A DNA stretch of 64,000 nt from Poriferisodalis sp965208485 (GTDB taxonomy: Bacteria; Actinomycetota; Acidimicrobiia; Acidimicrobiales; Poriferisodalaceae). The notes beneath the pieces are model-generated. The model worked only from the letters and a program-made list of their open reading frames with translations. It was not told where the DNA came from and ran no database searches. The stretch spans positions 2,914,001-2,978,000 of the forward strand of contig NZ_OZ242344.1 in assembly GCF_965208485.1 (NCBI RefSeq), given 5' to 3'. A program made the translations under genes and the position numbers. This document shows positions 44,479 through 52,660 of this stretch, one piece after another (within the stretch, counting starts at the first letter, position 1; each line of letters begins with the position of its first letter).

Positions 44479-46994
44479 GACGCCGGCTCCTTCCCTACGC
44501 GGGTCTCGATGCGCACATCGGTGACTGCTGCCGTCGCGTCTATGAGCGCACCCACGTCGAGCGCGGGCGACGGCAGCAACAGCACGGCATTATGGCGACC
44601 GACGGCCGCATCCGCCACGATCGGCAAGCGCAAGGCGCCGCGCTCGGAGTGAACCTCCACCTCGGTGCCTGATTCGACGCCCACGCGCTCGAGATCGGTG
44701 GGATGCACGCGCAAGGCGGTCTCGGCCCGCAAAGACGCCAGCGCCGGGGTCATCCCGACCGTCACCCCCCCGTCGTAGAGCTTGCGGTTGCACACCAAGC
44801 GGAGGCTGTAGGCATCCCGGGGCGGCGCTGCATGCGCGGGCGGCAGCTCAGGCTCGAACGTTGCACCCCTCACCAGCACGCCGTCGCCTTCGATGCCAGG
44901 TCCGGCCACGTCGGCATGCGTCTCGCAGACCACGGCGATCTCGGCCGTGATCTCCGAGGCCGACACGAATCCCAAGTCGGCATCGCAGAGCATCGCCAGT
45001 TCGGCGGCGATCATCCAGTCGGGACGCGCCGAGCCCGGCGGCGTCACCAACTCGCTCAGCGCAGACACTCGCCCTTCGATATTGGTGGTGGTTCCGGACT
45101 TCTCCCCGAACGCAGACGCGGGCAGGATGATGTCGGCCTCAATCGTCGACTGGTTCAAGAAGGTGTCCACCGCGACGACCGTGCGGGCGCCCGCCATACC
45201 GAGCCGTGCCAGCACGCTGTCGGGAAAATCGGTCACCGGATCGGCGCCGAGCAGAAAGAGCACGTCGATGTCTCCCGCGGCGGCTGCGGTGAGGATCCCC
45301 GCCGCTTCGCAGCCCAGCTCAGCCGGCAGTTCGCCCCACGCTGCGACAAGCCCGGGAGTCGGATCGGTGCTGAGGCTGCGCCCGGGCAGCAAGCCCGGCG
45401 CGAGGCCCATGTCGAGCGCGCCCCGGACGTTGCCCCGACGGGCAGCTACCAAGAACTTGGCGTGGGGCACCCGATCAGCGATCACCGATGCCACCTCGGC
45501 GGCCGCATCGGCAGACTCCGCGACCGAGGAGCGCCCCAGCACCACCACCACCGAGCCACCGGCCAACTCGTCACCCAACGGGTCGTCCCCGTTCAACAGA
45601 TCACGCAGGACCGAGGCCGCTTCGCCGCCCCGGCACCGCTCGCTCCTCGCGGCATCGCCACTCAGGCCGGTCTTGACCGGGGAAATCTCGACCAAGCGCG
45701 TCGTGCCCGCTCGGGCCGCCCCCCGCAGCCGCAGTTGCAGCACCGGCAGCTCTTCGCGCAGGTCGCCGCAGACGAGCAGGGTGGTGTCGGCGTTGCACGC
45801 GTCGTCGATCGTCGCCGTCCCGAGGCCGACGACGAGCTCCGCAGCCAGCCCATCGCCCATCTGGGCGTCGACGTGGTTGGTCCGCAGCACGGTGCGAGCC
45901 AGCTTCGACCACGCATACGCGTCCTCGTTCGTGCCGCGAGCGCCGCCGAGCACGGCGATCGCCCCGGGCCGCGCAGCCTTGACGGCACTGGCTACTGCAT
46001 CGAGCGCTCCGGCCCAGTCCGACGGCTCGAAGTTGCGCATCGACTCGACGTCGGCGATGTCCGCAGCTCGACCCCCTGAGCGCGCCCGCAGGGGCCGCGT
46101 GACGCGCTCGGGGCTGCTGACCGAGCCATAGGCGAACCGGCCCTTGTCGCACAGCCAGCCATGGTTTACCGGATCGATGTCGACCCCGAGACAGCGCACC
46201 AGCTCGTTGCGTGACGACTGGACCGCAATCCGGCAGCCGACCGCGCATGTGGTGCACGTGGACTCGGTCTGGGCGAGGTCCCACGGCCGCGCCTTGAAGC
46301 GGTACGGCGCCGCGGTGAGCGCTCCCACCGGACAGATCTGCACCGTGTTGCCCGAGAAATACGACGAGAACGGCTCGCCGGGAAACGTCAGCACCTGGGT
46401 CTCGTTGCCGCGCTCGACGAAGTCGATGAGCGGGTCGCCGGCGATCTCGTCCGCGAACCGGGTGCAGCGATCGCAGAGGATGCATCGCTCCCGGTCGAGG
46501 TGCACCAGTTCGGAGATCGGGATCGGTTTTTCGAAGTGCCGCTTCTCCTCGACGAAGCGGGACTCGCCCGGGCCGTAGGCCATCGTCTGGTCCTGCAGCG
46601 GGCACTCGCCGCCCTTGTCGCAGACGGGGCAGTCGAGCGGGTGGTTGATGAGCAGCATCTCCAGCACGCCCTCTTGGGCGCGCTGAGTGCGCTCGCTGGC
46701 GGTGTCCACCACCATCTGCGGCGAGACCGGGACCATGCAGGACGCCTGCAGCTGCGGCCCGCGGCCGGTGTCGATCTCGACGAGACACATGCGGCACATG
46801 CCCACCGAGCTCATCCGCTCGTGGTAACAGAAGCGCGGGATGTGCACTCCGGCGCGCTCCGCTGCGGCGATGACGAGCTCGCCCGGACGTGCATCGACCT
46901 CGACGCCGTCGATAGTCACCTCGACTGCGTCGGATGCCGCGGCGTTCGACGCCGCGGTGCTGGGTGCCGCCTTGGCGGCAGTCGCGTCAGACAC
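44475..46994 (-). CDS. nuoG: NADH-quinone oxidoreductase chain G (operon 2)
   Basis: Largest peripheral-arm subunit, 839 residues. N-terminal [2Fe-2S] region CYHERMSSVGMCRMCLVEID near 57-76, then CPVCDKGGECPLQDQ near 121-135, the His/Cys segment near 150 and CILCDRCTRFADEIAGDP near 175-192. STCTTCAVGCRI near 243-254 starts the molybdopterin-oxidoreductase-like domain, which has no cofactor in complex I. GTG 46994 overlaps the nuoF2 end by 8 bases. C-terminus DVRIETRVGKEPAS. Present only in operon 2. Confidence 0.95.
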   Translation of the reverse strand: MSDATAAKAAPSTAASNAAASDAVEVTIDGVEVDARPGELVIAAAERAGVHIPRFCYHERMSSVGMCRMCLVEIDTGRGPQLQASCMVPVSPQMVVDTASERTQRAQEGVLEMLLINHPLDCPVCDKGGECPLQDQTMAYGPGESRFVEEKRHFEKPIPISELVHLDRERCILCDRCTRFADEIAGDPLIDFVERGNETQVLTFPGEPFSSYFSGNTVQICPVGALTAAPYRFKARPWDLAQTESTCTTCAVGCRIAVQSSRNELVRCLGVDIDPVNHGWLCDKGRFAYGSVSSPERVTRPLRARSGGRAADIADVESMRNFEPSDWAGALDAVASAVKAARPGAIAVLGGARGTNEDAYAWSKLARTVLRTNHVDAQMGDGLAAELVVGLGTATIDDACNADTTLLVCGDLREELPVLQLRLRGAARAGTTRLVEISPVKTGLSGDAARSERCRGGEAASVLRDLLNGDDPLGDELAGGSVVVVLGRSSVAESADAAAEVASVIADRVPHAKFLVAARRGNVRGALDMGLAPGLLPGRSLSTDPTPGLVAAWGELPAELGCEAAGILTAAAAGDIDVLFLLGADPVTDFPDSVLARLGMAGARTVVAVDTFLNQSTIEADIILPASAFGEKSGTTTNIEGRVSALSELVTPPGSARPDWMIAAELAMLCDADLGFVSASEITAEIAVVCETHADVAGPGIEGDGVLVRGATFEPELPPAHAAPPRDAYSLRLVCNRKLYDGGVTVGMTPALASLRAETALRVHPTDLERVGVESGTEVEVHSERGALRLPIVADAAVGRHNAVLLLPSPALDVGALIDATAAVTDVRIETRVGKEPAS

Positions 46995-48438
46995 TTACGG
47001 TCACCTCCGACACGGCGCTGACCTGCTGACCCTGAGCAAGCCCTGAGCCGGCAATCTCAGCATCGAGGTGGGCATTCGGAGCAACCCGAGCGTCGAATTC
47101 CTCCGGGAACAGCGTCAAGGCCGAGTGCAGCGGCGCGAATGCCGACGGGCCCACGAAGCAGATGGTGGTCATCTGGTACGGGAACGGCTTCGCCTCGAGA
47201 CCTCTCTCGGGCACGGCTGCGTGAGGAAAATCCCCAGGGCTGATCGAAGCGCCGACCTCTGCCAGTACGTCGAGATCGCGCGGCGTGCCCGTGCCGTCGC
47301 ACACACGCCGCAGCACCCGCTCCAGCCAAGTGGCCCCTTCCCGGCACGGCACGCACTTGCCGCACGATTCATGCGCGTAGAACTTCGTCAACGTCAGCGC
47401 AGCGGCGGGAATGTCAGTGGTGTCGTCCATCACCATCACCGCCCCCGAACCCAGCATCGAGCCCTGCGGACCCACCTCGGAGGCCTCGAAAGGCAGATCC
47501 AGCTGTGCCGGCGTGAACCATGGGGCTGAGCCGCCGCCGGGCACGAACGCCTTCAGCTCGCGGCCCGGACGCATGCCGCCGCAGTAGTCCTCGCCGTAGA
47601 TGAGGTCACGAAAGGTAGTGGTGCCGTTGGTGATCTCGTACACGCCGGGTCGCTGAACATGGCCGCTGACAGCGATCATGCGCGTGCCCGGCGAGGTGTG
47701 CGTGCCGATGGCCGTGAACGCCGCCGCGCCGTTGCGCATGATCCACGGCAGGTTCGCGAGCGTCTCCACGTTGTTGACAATGGTGGGCCGGCCGTACAGC
47801 CCGATCGCGGCGGGGAAATAAGGGGGCTTCAGACGCGGCATGCCGCGGTTGCCCTCGAGGCTCTCGATGAGGGCTGTCTCCTCGCCGACGACATAGGCAC
47901 CGGCACCCGAATGCAGCACGATGTCCACTGAGAAGTCGGTGCCGCAGATGTTGCGTCCCACCCAGCCGGCCTCGTACGCCTCGTTGAGCGCCTGGGCTAC
48001 GCGCTCCTGCGCCAGTGCCATCTCGCCCCGGATGTACAGGAAGCACTGCGACAGGCCCACGGCGTAGCAGGCAATCAGGCATCCCTCGATGAGCTGGTGC
48101 GGATCGAGCTCCATGAGGAGACGGTCCTTGTAGGTGCCCGGCTCGGACTCGTCGCCGTTGACGACGAGGTAGCGGGGCCACACTCCCGGCGGGCAGAAGC
48201 CCCACTTGACGCCCGCGGGAAAGCCGGCACCGCCTCGCCCGAGCAAGGTGGCATCGCGCACCTCGCTGTGGACATCCGCCGGCGAGCGCTCGAGCGCGGC
48301 CCGGATGCCCTCGTAACCGCCCGTGGCCAAGCAGCGCTCTAGCGTGTAGCTGTCGGGATGGTCGAACCGCCCGGTGACGATGCGCGGCGCGTCGGTGGCC
48401 ACGAAGCCGGGTGCGTGGGGAATCGTGTAGGACGCCAT
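46987..48438 (-). CDS. nuoF: NADH-quinone oxidoreductase chain F (operon 2)
   Basis: NADH- and FMN-binding subunit, 483 residues from ATG 48438. GRGGAGFPAGVKWGF near 66-80 binds NADH/FMN, YVVGEETALIESLEGNRG near 179-196 shapes the FMN pocket and ESCGKCVPCREGATW near 352-366 ligates N3 with a later Cys. An in-frame start at 48462 would add 8 residues; ATG 48438 overlaps the upstream spacer-ORF stop as TGATG and is preferred. The NADH site is confined to operon 2. Confidence 0.95.
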   Translation of the reverse strand: MASYTIPHAPGFVATDAPRIVTGRFDHPDSYTLERCLATGGYEGIRAALERSPADVHSEVRDATLLGRGGAGFPAGVKWGFCPPGVWPRYLVVNGDESEPGTYKDRLLMELDPHQLIEGCLIACYAVGLSQCFLYIRGEMALAQERVAQALNEAYEAGWVGRNICGTDFSVDIVLHSGAGAYVVGEETALIESLEGNRGMPRLKPPYFPAAIGLYGRPTIVNNVETLANLPWIMRNGAAAFTAIGTHTSPGTRMIAVSGHVQRPGVYEITNGTTTFRDLIYGEDYCGGMRPGRELKAFVPGGGSAPWFTPAQLDLPFEASEVGPQGSMLGSGAVMVMDDTTDIPAAALTLTKFYAHESCGKCVPCREGATWLERVLRRVCDGTGTPRDLDVLAEVGASISPGDFPHAAVPERGLEAKPFPYQMTTICFVGPSAFAPLHSALTLFPEEFDARVAPNAHLDAEIAGSGLAQGQQVSAVSEVTVSV

Positions 48439-48500
48439 CAACTGAGCCTCTCGCCGTCCCACGTGGAGCGAACAGCAACGCGGCGGCCGTCAGCCCTCAT
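48438..48500 (-). CDS. Coupled 20-codon spacer ORF between nuoE2 and nuoF2
   Basis: ATG 48500 overlaps the nuoE2 stop (TGATG) and its TGA overlaps the nuoF2 ATG (TGATG), so the 63-bp ORF exactly fills the gap. The peptide MRADGRRVAVRSTWDGERLS is basic and unknown. Probably a coupling device rather than a subunit. Confidence 0.45.
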   Translation of the reverse strand: MRADGRRVAVRSTWDGERLS

Positions 48501-49135
48501 CAGCCTGCACCCCCGCCGGAAGCCCCGTTCGTTGCAGCGGCCAGCCACACAGGTGCCTCGGTCACCTCATCGGGTGGAACGGCGCCGACGGCCCGATCGC
48601 CGGGAATGCGCTGGCGCACGCGCGCGGTGATGCCGTGCTGGGGGATCTCGTCGTCGAGGCTTCCCGATGTCAGATCGTCGATGAGCTGGTCGAACCGGCC
48701 GGGATCGACCCGGTACCGGTACCGGTAGTTCACTTGCAGGCAGGGCGCCTCGGTGCAGGCCGCCTGGCACTCCGCTGACGCCAAGGTGAACAACCCATCA
48801 GGGGTCGTGCCGCCGGCGCGCACACCGAGGCGTTCTTCTGCATGCTCCATCAGCTCAGTGGCTCCGGCGAGCGCGCATGACATCGTGACGCAGATGTTCA
48901 CGAGGTACTTGCCGACGGGCTCACGTTTGAACATCTCATAGAACGAGCAGGTGCCGAGCACCTCCGCAGGCGTGGTGCCGACCAGCTCGGCGATCTCGAT
49001 CATCGCCTCGGACGTGACCCAGCCGGCTTGACCTTGAGCCACATGCAGCAACGGGATCATCGCGGAGCGACGCTTCGGGTAACGGCCGATGATCTCGCGC
49101 GCCAGCATGCGATTGGCTTCGGTAAAGAAACTCAT
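48500..49135 (-). CDS. nuoE: NADH-quinone oxidoreductase chain E (operon 2)
   Basis: 24-kDa [2Fe-2S] subunit, 211 residues from ATG 49135 (GGGAGG 9 bases upstream). The ligands are two in ICVTMSCALAGA near 80-91 and two in SAECQAACTEAP near 117-128. MIEIAELVGTTPAEVLGTC near 45-63 is the fold's helical part. It has an extended C-terminus of about 45 residues. The frame is open upstream in nuoD2 but without homology. Confidence 0.94.
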   Translation of the reverse strand: MSFFTEANRMLAREIIGRYPKRRSAMIPLLHVAQGQAGWVTSEAMIEIAELVGTTPAEVLGTCSFYEMFKREPVGKYLVNICVTMSCALAGATELMEHAEERLGVRAGGTTPDGLFTLASAECQAACTEAPCLQVNYRYRYRVDPGRFDQLIDDLTSGSLDDEIPQHGITARVRQRIPGDRAVGAVPPDEVTEAPVWLAAATNGASGGGAG

Positions 49136-49197
49136 CTGCTGCACCTCCCACCGTCCGGCGCGGGATGGGCGAGAACGCGGCGGTCGCGAATGCTCAC
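49132..49197 (-). CDS. Coupled 21-codon spacer ORF between nuoD2 and nuoE2
   Basis: GTG 49197 overlaps the nuoD2 stop (GTGA); its TGA overlaps the nuoE2 ATG (ATGA). The peptide VSIRDRRVLAHPAPDGGRCS is basic and unknown. The last codons include the GGGAGG of nuoE2. Same pattern as at nuoE2/nuoF2. Confidence 0.45.
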   Translation of the reverse strand: MSIRDRRVLAHPAPDGGRCSR

Positions 49198-50486
49198 CGA
49201 TCCACCTCCCCCATGATCGGGTCGACGGAGGAGATGACAGCGATCGCATCGGCGATCAGGCCGCCGTACATGAGGTGAGGCAGGCTCTGCAGGTTCACGA
49301 ACGAGGGTGCCCGGATGTGCACTCGCTGCGGCTTGGGGCCACCGTCGGACACGAGGTAGCAGCCCAGCTCGCCGCGCGGCGACTCGACCGCCACATAGGT
49401 CTCGCCGGGCGGAACCTTGAAGCCCTCCGTGAAGATTTTGAAGTGGTGGATCAGGGCTTCCATGGACTCGTCGATGCGGGCACGCGGCGGCGGCGTGACC
49501 TTGCGATCCTCGGTGCGGTAGGGACCCTTCGGCATCATGTCGAGGCACTGGGAGACGATGCGCATCGACTCGCGAATCTCGTTCAGCCGGATCGAATAAC
49601 GATCGAAGGTGTCGCCGTAGGCGCCGACGACGACATCGAACTCCACCTCGTCGTAGGCCAGGTACGGCATGGTGCGGCGAAGGTCCCACGCCTCGCCGGT
49701 GCTGCGCAGCAGCGGGCCCGTCGCGGACATGGCGATGGCCTCGTCCGCGGTGATGACGCCGACACCCTGGGTGCGGTCGCGCCAGATCGGCTGACCGGTC
49801 ATCAGCGTGTCGAACTCTTCCAGCCGGTCAGGCAGCACAGCCAGGATGTGCTCCACATCCGCTTGCCACTCATCGGGCAGATCGGCAGCAACGCCGCCCG
49901 GCCGGATGTAGTTGTGGTTCATCCGCAGACCGGTGACGCTCTCGAAGAACCGCAGGATCTCCTCGCGTTCGCGCCAGCCGTAGAGCATCATGCCGACCGC
50001 GCCGAGATCCATGCCGTTCGTCGCCAGGAACAGCAGGTGCGAACTCATGCGGTTCAGCTCGCACATGAGCATGCGGATCCACGTGGCGCGGGGAGGGATC
50101 TCGGTGCCGAGCAGATCTTCGACCGCCAAGCAGAACACCAGCTCGTTGAACAGCGGCGAGGCGTAGTCCATCCGGGTGACGTTGGTCGGCCCTTGCAGGT
50201 AGGTGAGATCCTCGGCGGTCTTCTCCATGCCGGTGTGGAGGTACCCGATGATCGGCTTGGACCGCAGCACCGTCTCGCCTTGGAGTTCCATCGCGATGCG
50301 CAGCACGCCATGGGTGGAAGGGTGCTGGGGACCCATGTTGATGAGCATCGGCTCGTCGGCGGTGTCTGATTCCGCCATAGTCACCGCCGCCTCATCGTCG
50401 ACAACAGCGGCAGCGAACGCCTCATCCTCGGAGATGCGCAGCACGGCATCGGCTGGCCGACGTAAGGGCGCCGTGGCAGCACTCAT
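49194..50486 (-). CDS. nuoD: NADH-quinone oxidoreductase chain D (operon 2)
   Basis: 49-kDa quinone-site subunit, 430 residues. INMGPQHPSTHGVLRIAMEL near 49-68 and GYLHTGMEKTAEDLTYLQGP near 81-100 are the signatures; C-terminus AVISSVDPIMGEVDR. The N-terminal 45 residues (MSAATAPLRRPADAVLRISE) are an extension. Its first 17 codons are copied in each of the three tandem mini-ORFs upstream. ATG 50486 overlaps the last mini-ORF stop (TGATG). Confidence 0.95.
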   Translation of the reverse strand: MSAATAPLRRPADAVLRISEDEAFAAAVVDDEAAVTMAESDTADEPMLINMGPQHPSTHGVLRIAMELQGETVLRSKPIIGYLHTGMEKTAEDLTYLQGPTNVTRMDYASPLFNELVFCLAVEDLLGTEIPPRATWIRMLMCELNRMSSHLLFLATNGMDLGAVGMMLYGWREREEILRFFESVTGLRMNHNYIRPGGVAADLPDEWQADVEHILAVLPDRLEEFDTLMTGQPIWRDRTQGVGVITADEAIAMSATGPLLRSTGEAWDLRRTMPYLAYDEVEFDVVVGAYGDTFDRYSIRLNEIRESMRIVSQCLDMMPKGPYRTEDRKVTPPPRARIDESMEALIHHFKIFTEGFKVPPGETYVAVESPRGELGCYLVSDGGPKPQRVHIRAPSFVNLQSLPHLMYGGLIADAIAVISSVDPIMGEVDR

Positions 50487-50593
50487 CAGCCTTCCACCGC
50501 CTTGAACTGCACCGGAATCACGCCGAATGACGCAGTGTCCTCGCGCAGCACGGCATCGGCTGGCCGACGCAAGGGCGCCGTGGCAGCACTCAT
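50486..50593 (-). CDS. Mini-ORF 3 of the nuoC2/nuoD2 array
   Basis: 35 codons plus stop, same peptide as mini-ORF 2. Its stop overlaps the nuoD2 ATG (TGATG), so ribosomes leaving nuoC2 could reach nuoD2 through three successive restart events. Confidence 0.5.
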   Translation of the reverse strand: MSAATAPLRRPADAVLREDTASFGVIPVQFKAVEG

Positions 50594-50700
50594 CAGCCTT
50601 CCACCGCCTTGAACTGCACCGGAATCACGCCGAATGACGCAGTGTCCTCGCGCAGCACGGCATCGGCTGGCCGACGCAAGGGCGCCGTGGCAGCACTCAT
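50593..50700 (-). CDS. Mini-ORF 2 of the nuoC2/nuoD2 array
   Basis: 35 codons plus stop, MSAATAPLRRPADAVLR joined through EDTASF to GVIPVQFKAVEG. Identical in sequence to mini-ORF 3 and coupled at both ends by TGATG. Confidence 0.5.
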   Translation of the reverse strand: MSAATAPLRRPADAVLREDTASFGVIPVQFKAVEG

Positions 50701-50807
50701 CAGCCTTCCACCGCCTTGAACTGCACCGGAATCACGCCGAATGACGCAGTGTCCTCGCGCAACACGACATCGGCTGACCAACACAAGGGCACCGTGGCAG
50801 CACTCAT
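50700..50807 (-). CDS. Mini-ORF 1 of the nuoC2/nuoD2 array (divergent unit)
   Basis: 35 codons plus stop. ATG 50807 overlaps the nuoC2 stop (TGATG). The peptide starts MSAATVPLCWSADVVLR, a mutated copy of the NuoD2 N-terminus, and ends GVIPVQFKAVEG, the NuoC2 C-terminus. Coupled to the next unit by TGATG. Confidence 0.5.
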   Translation of the reverse strand: MSAATVPLCWSADVVLREDTASFGVIPVQFKAVEG

Positions 50808-51334
50808 CAGCCTTCCACCGCCTTGAACTGCACCGGAATCACGCCGATCGCGTAGTCCTTGCGCAGCGGGTGGCCAACCCAGTCTGGCGGCATGAGAATC
50901 CGGCTCGGGTCAGGGTGGTCGCTGAAGCTGATGCCGAACAGGTCGGCCGCCTCCCGCTCCGGTGCCTCCGTGCCCGGGTACAGGCCCGCTGCGGAGGGCA
51001 CCTCCGGATCGTCAGCGGGCACCTGCGTGCGGAGACGCAGCCGCCGCCGCCCGCGCATGTCCAGCAGGTTCACCACGACCTCGAATCGCTCCGGCTCGAC
51101 GCTGGGGGGCAAGACCCGGGCGTGATTCGTGAGCGCATCGACGGCACACAGGTCGACGCAGAGCTCAAAGCCGTCCGCGGCGGCCGTAGCCAGCACATCG
51201 AGATACTCCTCGCGACTCGGATAGAGCACCGTCTGGCCGCGCCCATCCGTGCAGGGCACGCCGTACATCGTCGGCCCCGAAGCCGCCGCTTCTTCAGGCG
51301 CTATGTCGTCGGTCTCTGCGGCGGCGTCAGCCAT
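50807..51334 (-). CDS. nuoC: NADH-quinone oxidoreductase chain C (operon 2)
   Basis: 30-kDa subunit, 175 residues. LYPGTEAPEREAADLFGISF near 118-137 and LMPPDWVGHPLRKDYAIGVI near 147-166 are the signature. ATG 51334 overlaps the nuoB2 stop by one base (TGATG). Its last twelve codons (GVIPVQFKAVEG) are repeated in the downstream array. Confidence 0.94.
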   Translation of the reverse strand: MADAAAETDDIAPEEAAASGPTMYGVPCTDGRGQTVLYPSREEYLDVLATAAADGFELCVDLCAVDALTNHARVLPPSVEPERFEVVVNLLDMRGRRRLRLRTQVPADDPEVPSAAGLYPGTEAPEREAADLFGISFSDHPDPSRILMPPDWVGHPLRKDYAIGVIPVQFKAVEG

Positions 51335-51954
51335 CAGCGCGTGACCGCCGCGCTCGGCTCGCCCGATCCTGCCGCTGACCCCGACTGCGGCACACCAAGT
51401 GCCGCCAGCTCAAGCGCGGCACCGCCGCCGCGCTCGGAGCGCCGCTGCATCAGCTCGCCAGTGCGGATCTTCTCGTGGAGTGCCAAGATGGCGTGCAGCA
51501 GCGTCTCGGGTCCCGGAGGGCAGCCCGGCGCGTACATGTCGACGGGCACCACCTGATCGACGCCCTGCACGATGGCGTAGTTGTTGAACATCCCACCGCT
51601 GGATGCGCAGACGCCCATCGACAGCACCCACTTGGGCTCCATCATCTGGTCGTAGATCTGGCGCAGCACCGGTGCCATTTTCTGGCTGACACGACCCGCC
51701 ACGATCATCAGGTCTGCCTGCCGCGGCGACGCCCGGAACGTCTCCATGCCGAAGCGGGCCAGGTCGTAGTGCGCGGTGCCGGTCGCCATCATCTCGATCG
51801 CGCAGCAGGCCAGCCCGAACGTGGCCGGCATCAGGCTGCGTCGCCGAGCCCATTTCACCAGCTCTTCCACCGGTGCGGTGAAGACGTTGTGACCGAGTCC
51901 GGCGAGACCGTCACCCATGCCGAGACGCGACTTGAGATCGTCGATCCCAGCCAT
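51334..51954 (-). CDS. nuoB: NADH-quinone oxidoreductase chain B (operon 2)
   Basis: N2-cluster subunit, 206 residues from ATG 51954. Ligands lie in GLACCAIEMMATG near 40-52, GVCASSGGMFNNYAI near 104-118 and YAPGCPPGPETL near 134-145. GVCASSGG is the usual variant with Ser instead of the second Cys. The frame is open through the nuoA2 repeats upstream (RRIERRRSAQ repeats) but is not coding there. Overlaps the nuoA2 stop by one base. Confidence 0.95.
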   Translation of the reverse strand: MAGIDDLKSRLGMGDGLAGLGHNVFTAPVEELVKWARRRSLMPATFGLACCAIEMMATGTAHYDLARFGMETFRASPRQADLMIVAGRVSQKMAPVLRQIYDQMMEPKWVLSMGVCASSGGMFNNYAIVQGVDQVVPVDMYAPGCPPGPETLLHAILALHEKIRTGELMQRRSERGGGAALELAALGVPQSGSAAGSGEPSAAVTR

Positions 51955-52592
51955 CAGCCGGTCTCCGCCATCGCGGCGCTGGGCTGATCTACGCCGCTCA
52001 ATGCGGCGCTGGGCTGATCTACGCCGCTCAATGCGGCGCTGGGCTGATCTACGCCGCTCAATGCGGCGCTGGGCTGATCTACGCCGCTCAATGCGGCGCT
52101 GGGCTGATCTACGCCGCTCAATGCGGCGCTGGTCGGCACGAACTCGCGGCCGACCAGCCCGACGGTTCGCACCCCGGTCACGCCACTGCGGGTGGCCGGC
52201 GGCAACGGGACCGCCCGGCGTTTGCGCGGCCCCCATTCCAGCCCGCCCATCGCCAGCTCATAGACGAACGACAGGAAGAAGATCACGACGAAGATCAGCA
52301 TTGCCATGAACCCGAAGAGTCCCAGCTGGGCGTTCGCGACCGCCCATGGGTACAGGAAGACAATCTCGATGTCGAACATGATGAACAGCATCGCCACGAG
52401 ATAGAAGCGGACCGGGAAGCGTTCGGGGATGGCCGCCTGGTCGACGATGCCGCATTCGTAGGACGCCAGCTTGGCGTTGGTGCTGCGCTGGGGCGCCAGC
52501 AGTCGTGACGCGACGATGCTCAGCAGCACGAACACGACGGCCAGCACGCCGAGCACGAGAACTGGCAGGTATTCAGCCAAGCCGCTGTTCAT
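51954..52592 (-). CDS. nuoA: NADH-quinone oxidoreductase chain A with a repeat-bearing C-terminal tail (operon 2)
   Basis: 212 residues against about 120-130 for the family. The three-helix core ends near 118 and includes YECGIVDQAAIPERFPVRFY near 45-64 and FDIEIVFLYPWA near 73-84. A linker (RAVPLPPATRSGVTGVRTVG) leads to SAALSGVDQP repeated five times, from exact 30-bp DNA repeats, then SAAMAETG. The tail is probably cytoplasmic and disordered. AAGGAGG lies 8 bases before ATG 52592, the strongest site in the operon. Confidence 0.94.
   Translation of the reverse strand: MNSGLAEYLPVLVLGVLAVVFVLLSIVASRLLAPQRSTNAKLASYECGIVDQAAIPERFPVRFYLVAMLFIMFDIEIVFLYPWAVANAQLGLFGFMAMLIFVVIFFLSFVYELAMGGLEWGPRKRRAVPLPPATRSGVTGVRTVGLVGREFVPTSAALSGVDQPSAALSGVDQPSAALSGVDQPSAALSGVDQPSAALSGVDQPSAAMAETG
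51973..52132. repeat. Five exact 30-bp tandem repeats in nuoA2
   Basis: Units start at 51973, 52003, 52033, 52063 and 52093, followed by a 10-bp partial unit. All five are identical. On the minus strand each codes for ten residues, LSGVDQPSAA in one phase. The array lies at the 3' end of nuoA2, just before the nuoA2/nuoB2 overlap. Period divisible by three keeps the frame. Confidence 0.97.
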
Positions 52593-52635
52593 GAGCTGGC
52601 CTCCTTCGCGCGCCGTCGATCAGATGCCGGTCCCA

Positions 52636-52658
52636 GTCTGGCCCAGACGAGGCCAGAC
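52636..52658. terminator. Hairpin between the bc operon and nuoA2
   Basis: GTCTGGCC at 52636-52643 and GGCCAGAC at 52651-52658 form an 8-bp stem with a 7-nt loop, in the 68-bp gap between the bc1-associated membrane-protein gene and nuoA2. There is no T-tract. It may be a processing or attenuation site. Confidence 0.4.
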
Positions 52659-52660
52659 GG

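Larger units (their letters stand above)
50486..50807 (-). repeat. Three 107-bp tandem units at the nuoC2/nuoD2 junction
   Basis: The nuoC 3' end and nuoD 5' end are tandemly repeated with a period of exactly 107 bp, the units starting at 50807, 50700 and 50593 on the minus strand. The units at 50593-50699 and 50486-50592 are identical. The unit next to nuoC2 differs at six positions, all G to A on the plus strand (50762, 50767, 50777, 50780, 50783, 50791). Each unit begins with the ATG that overlaps the preceding stop. Confidence 0.95.

Noticed and set aside
50486..52132. CRISPR-like repeated DNA
   Set aside because: The 107-bp and 30-bp units are directly adjacent with no variable spacers, and both read as coding sequence.
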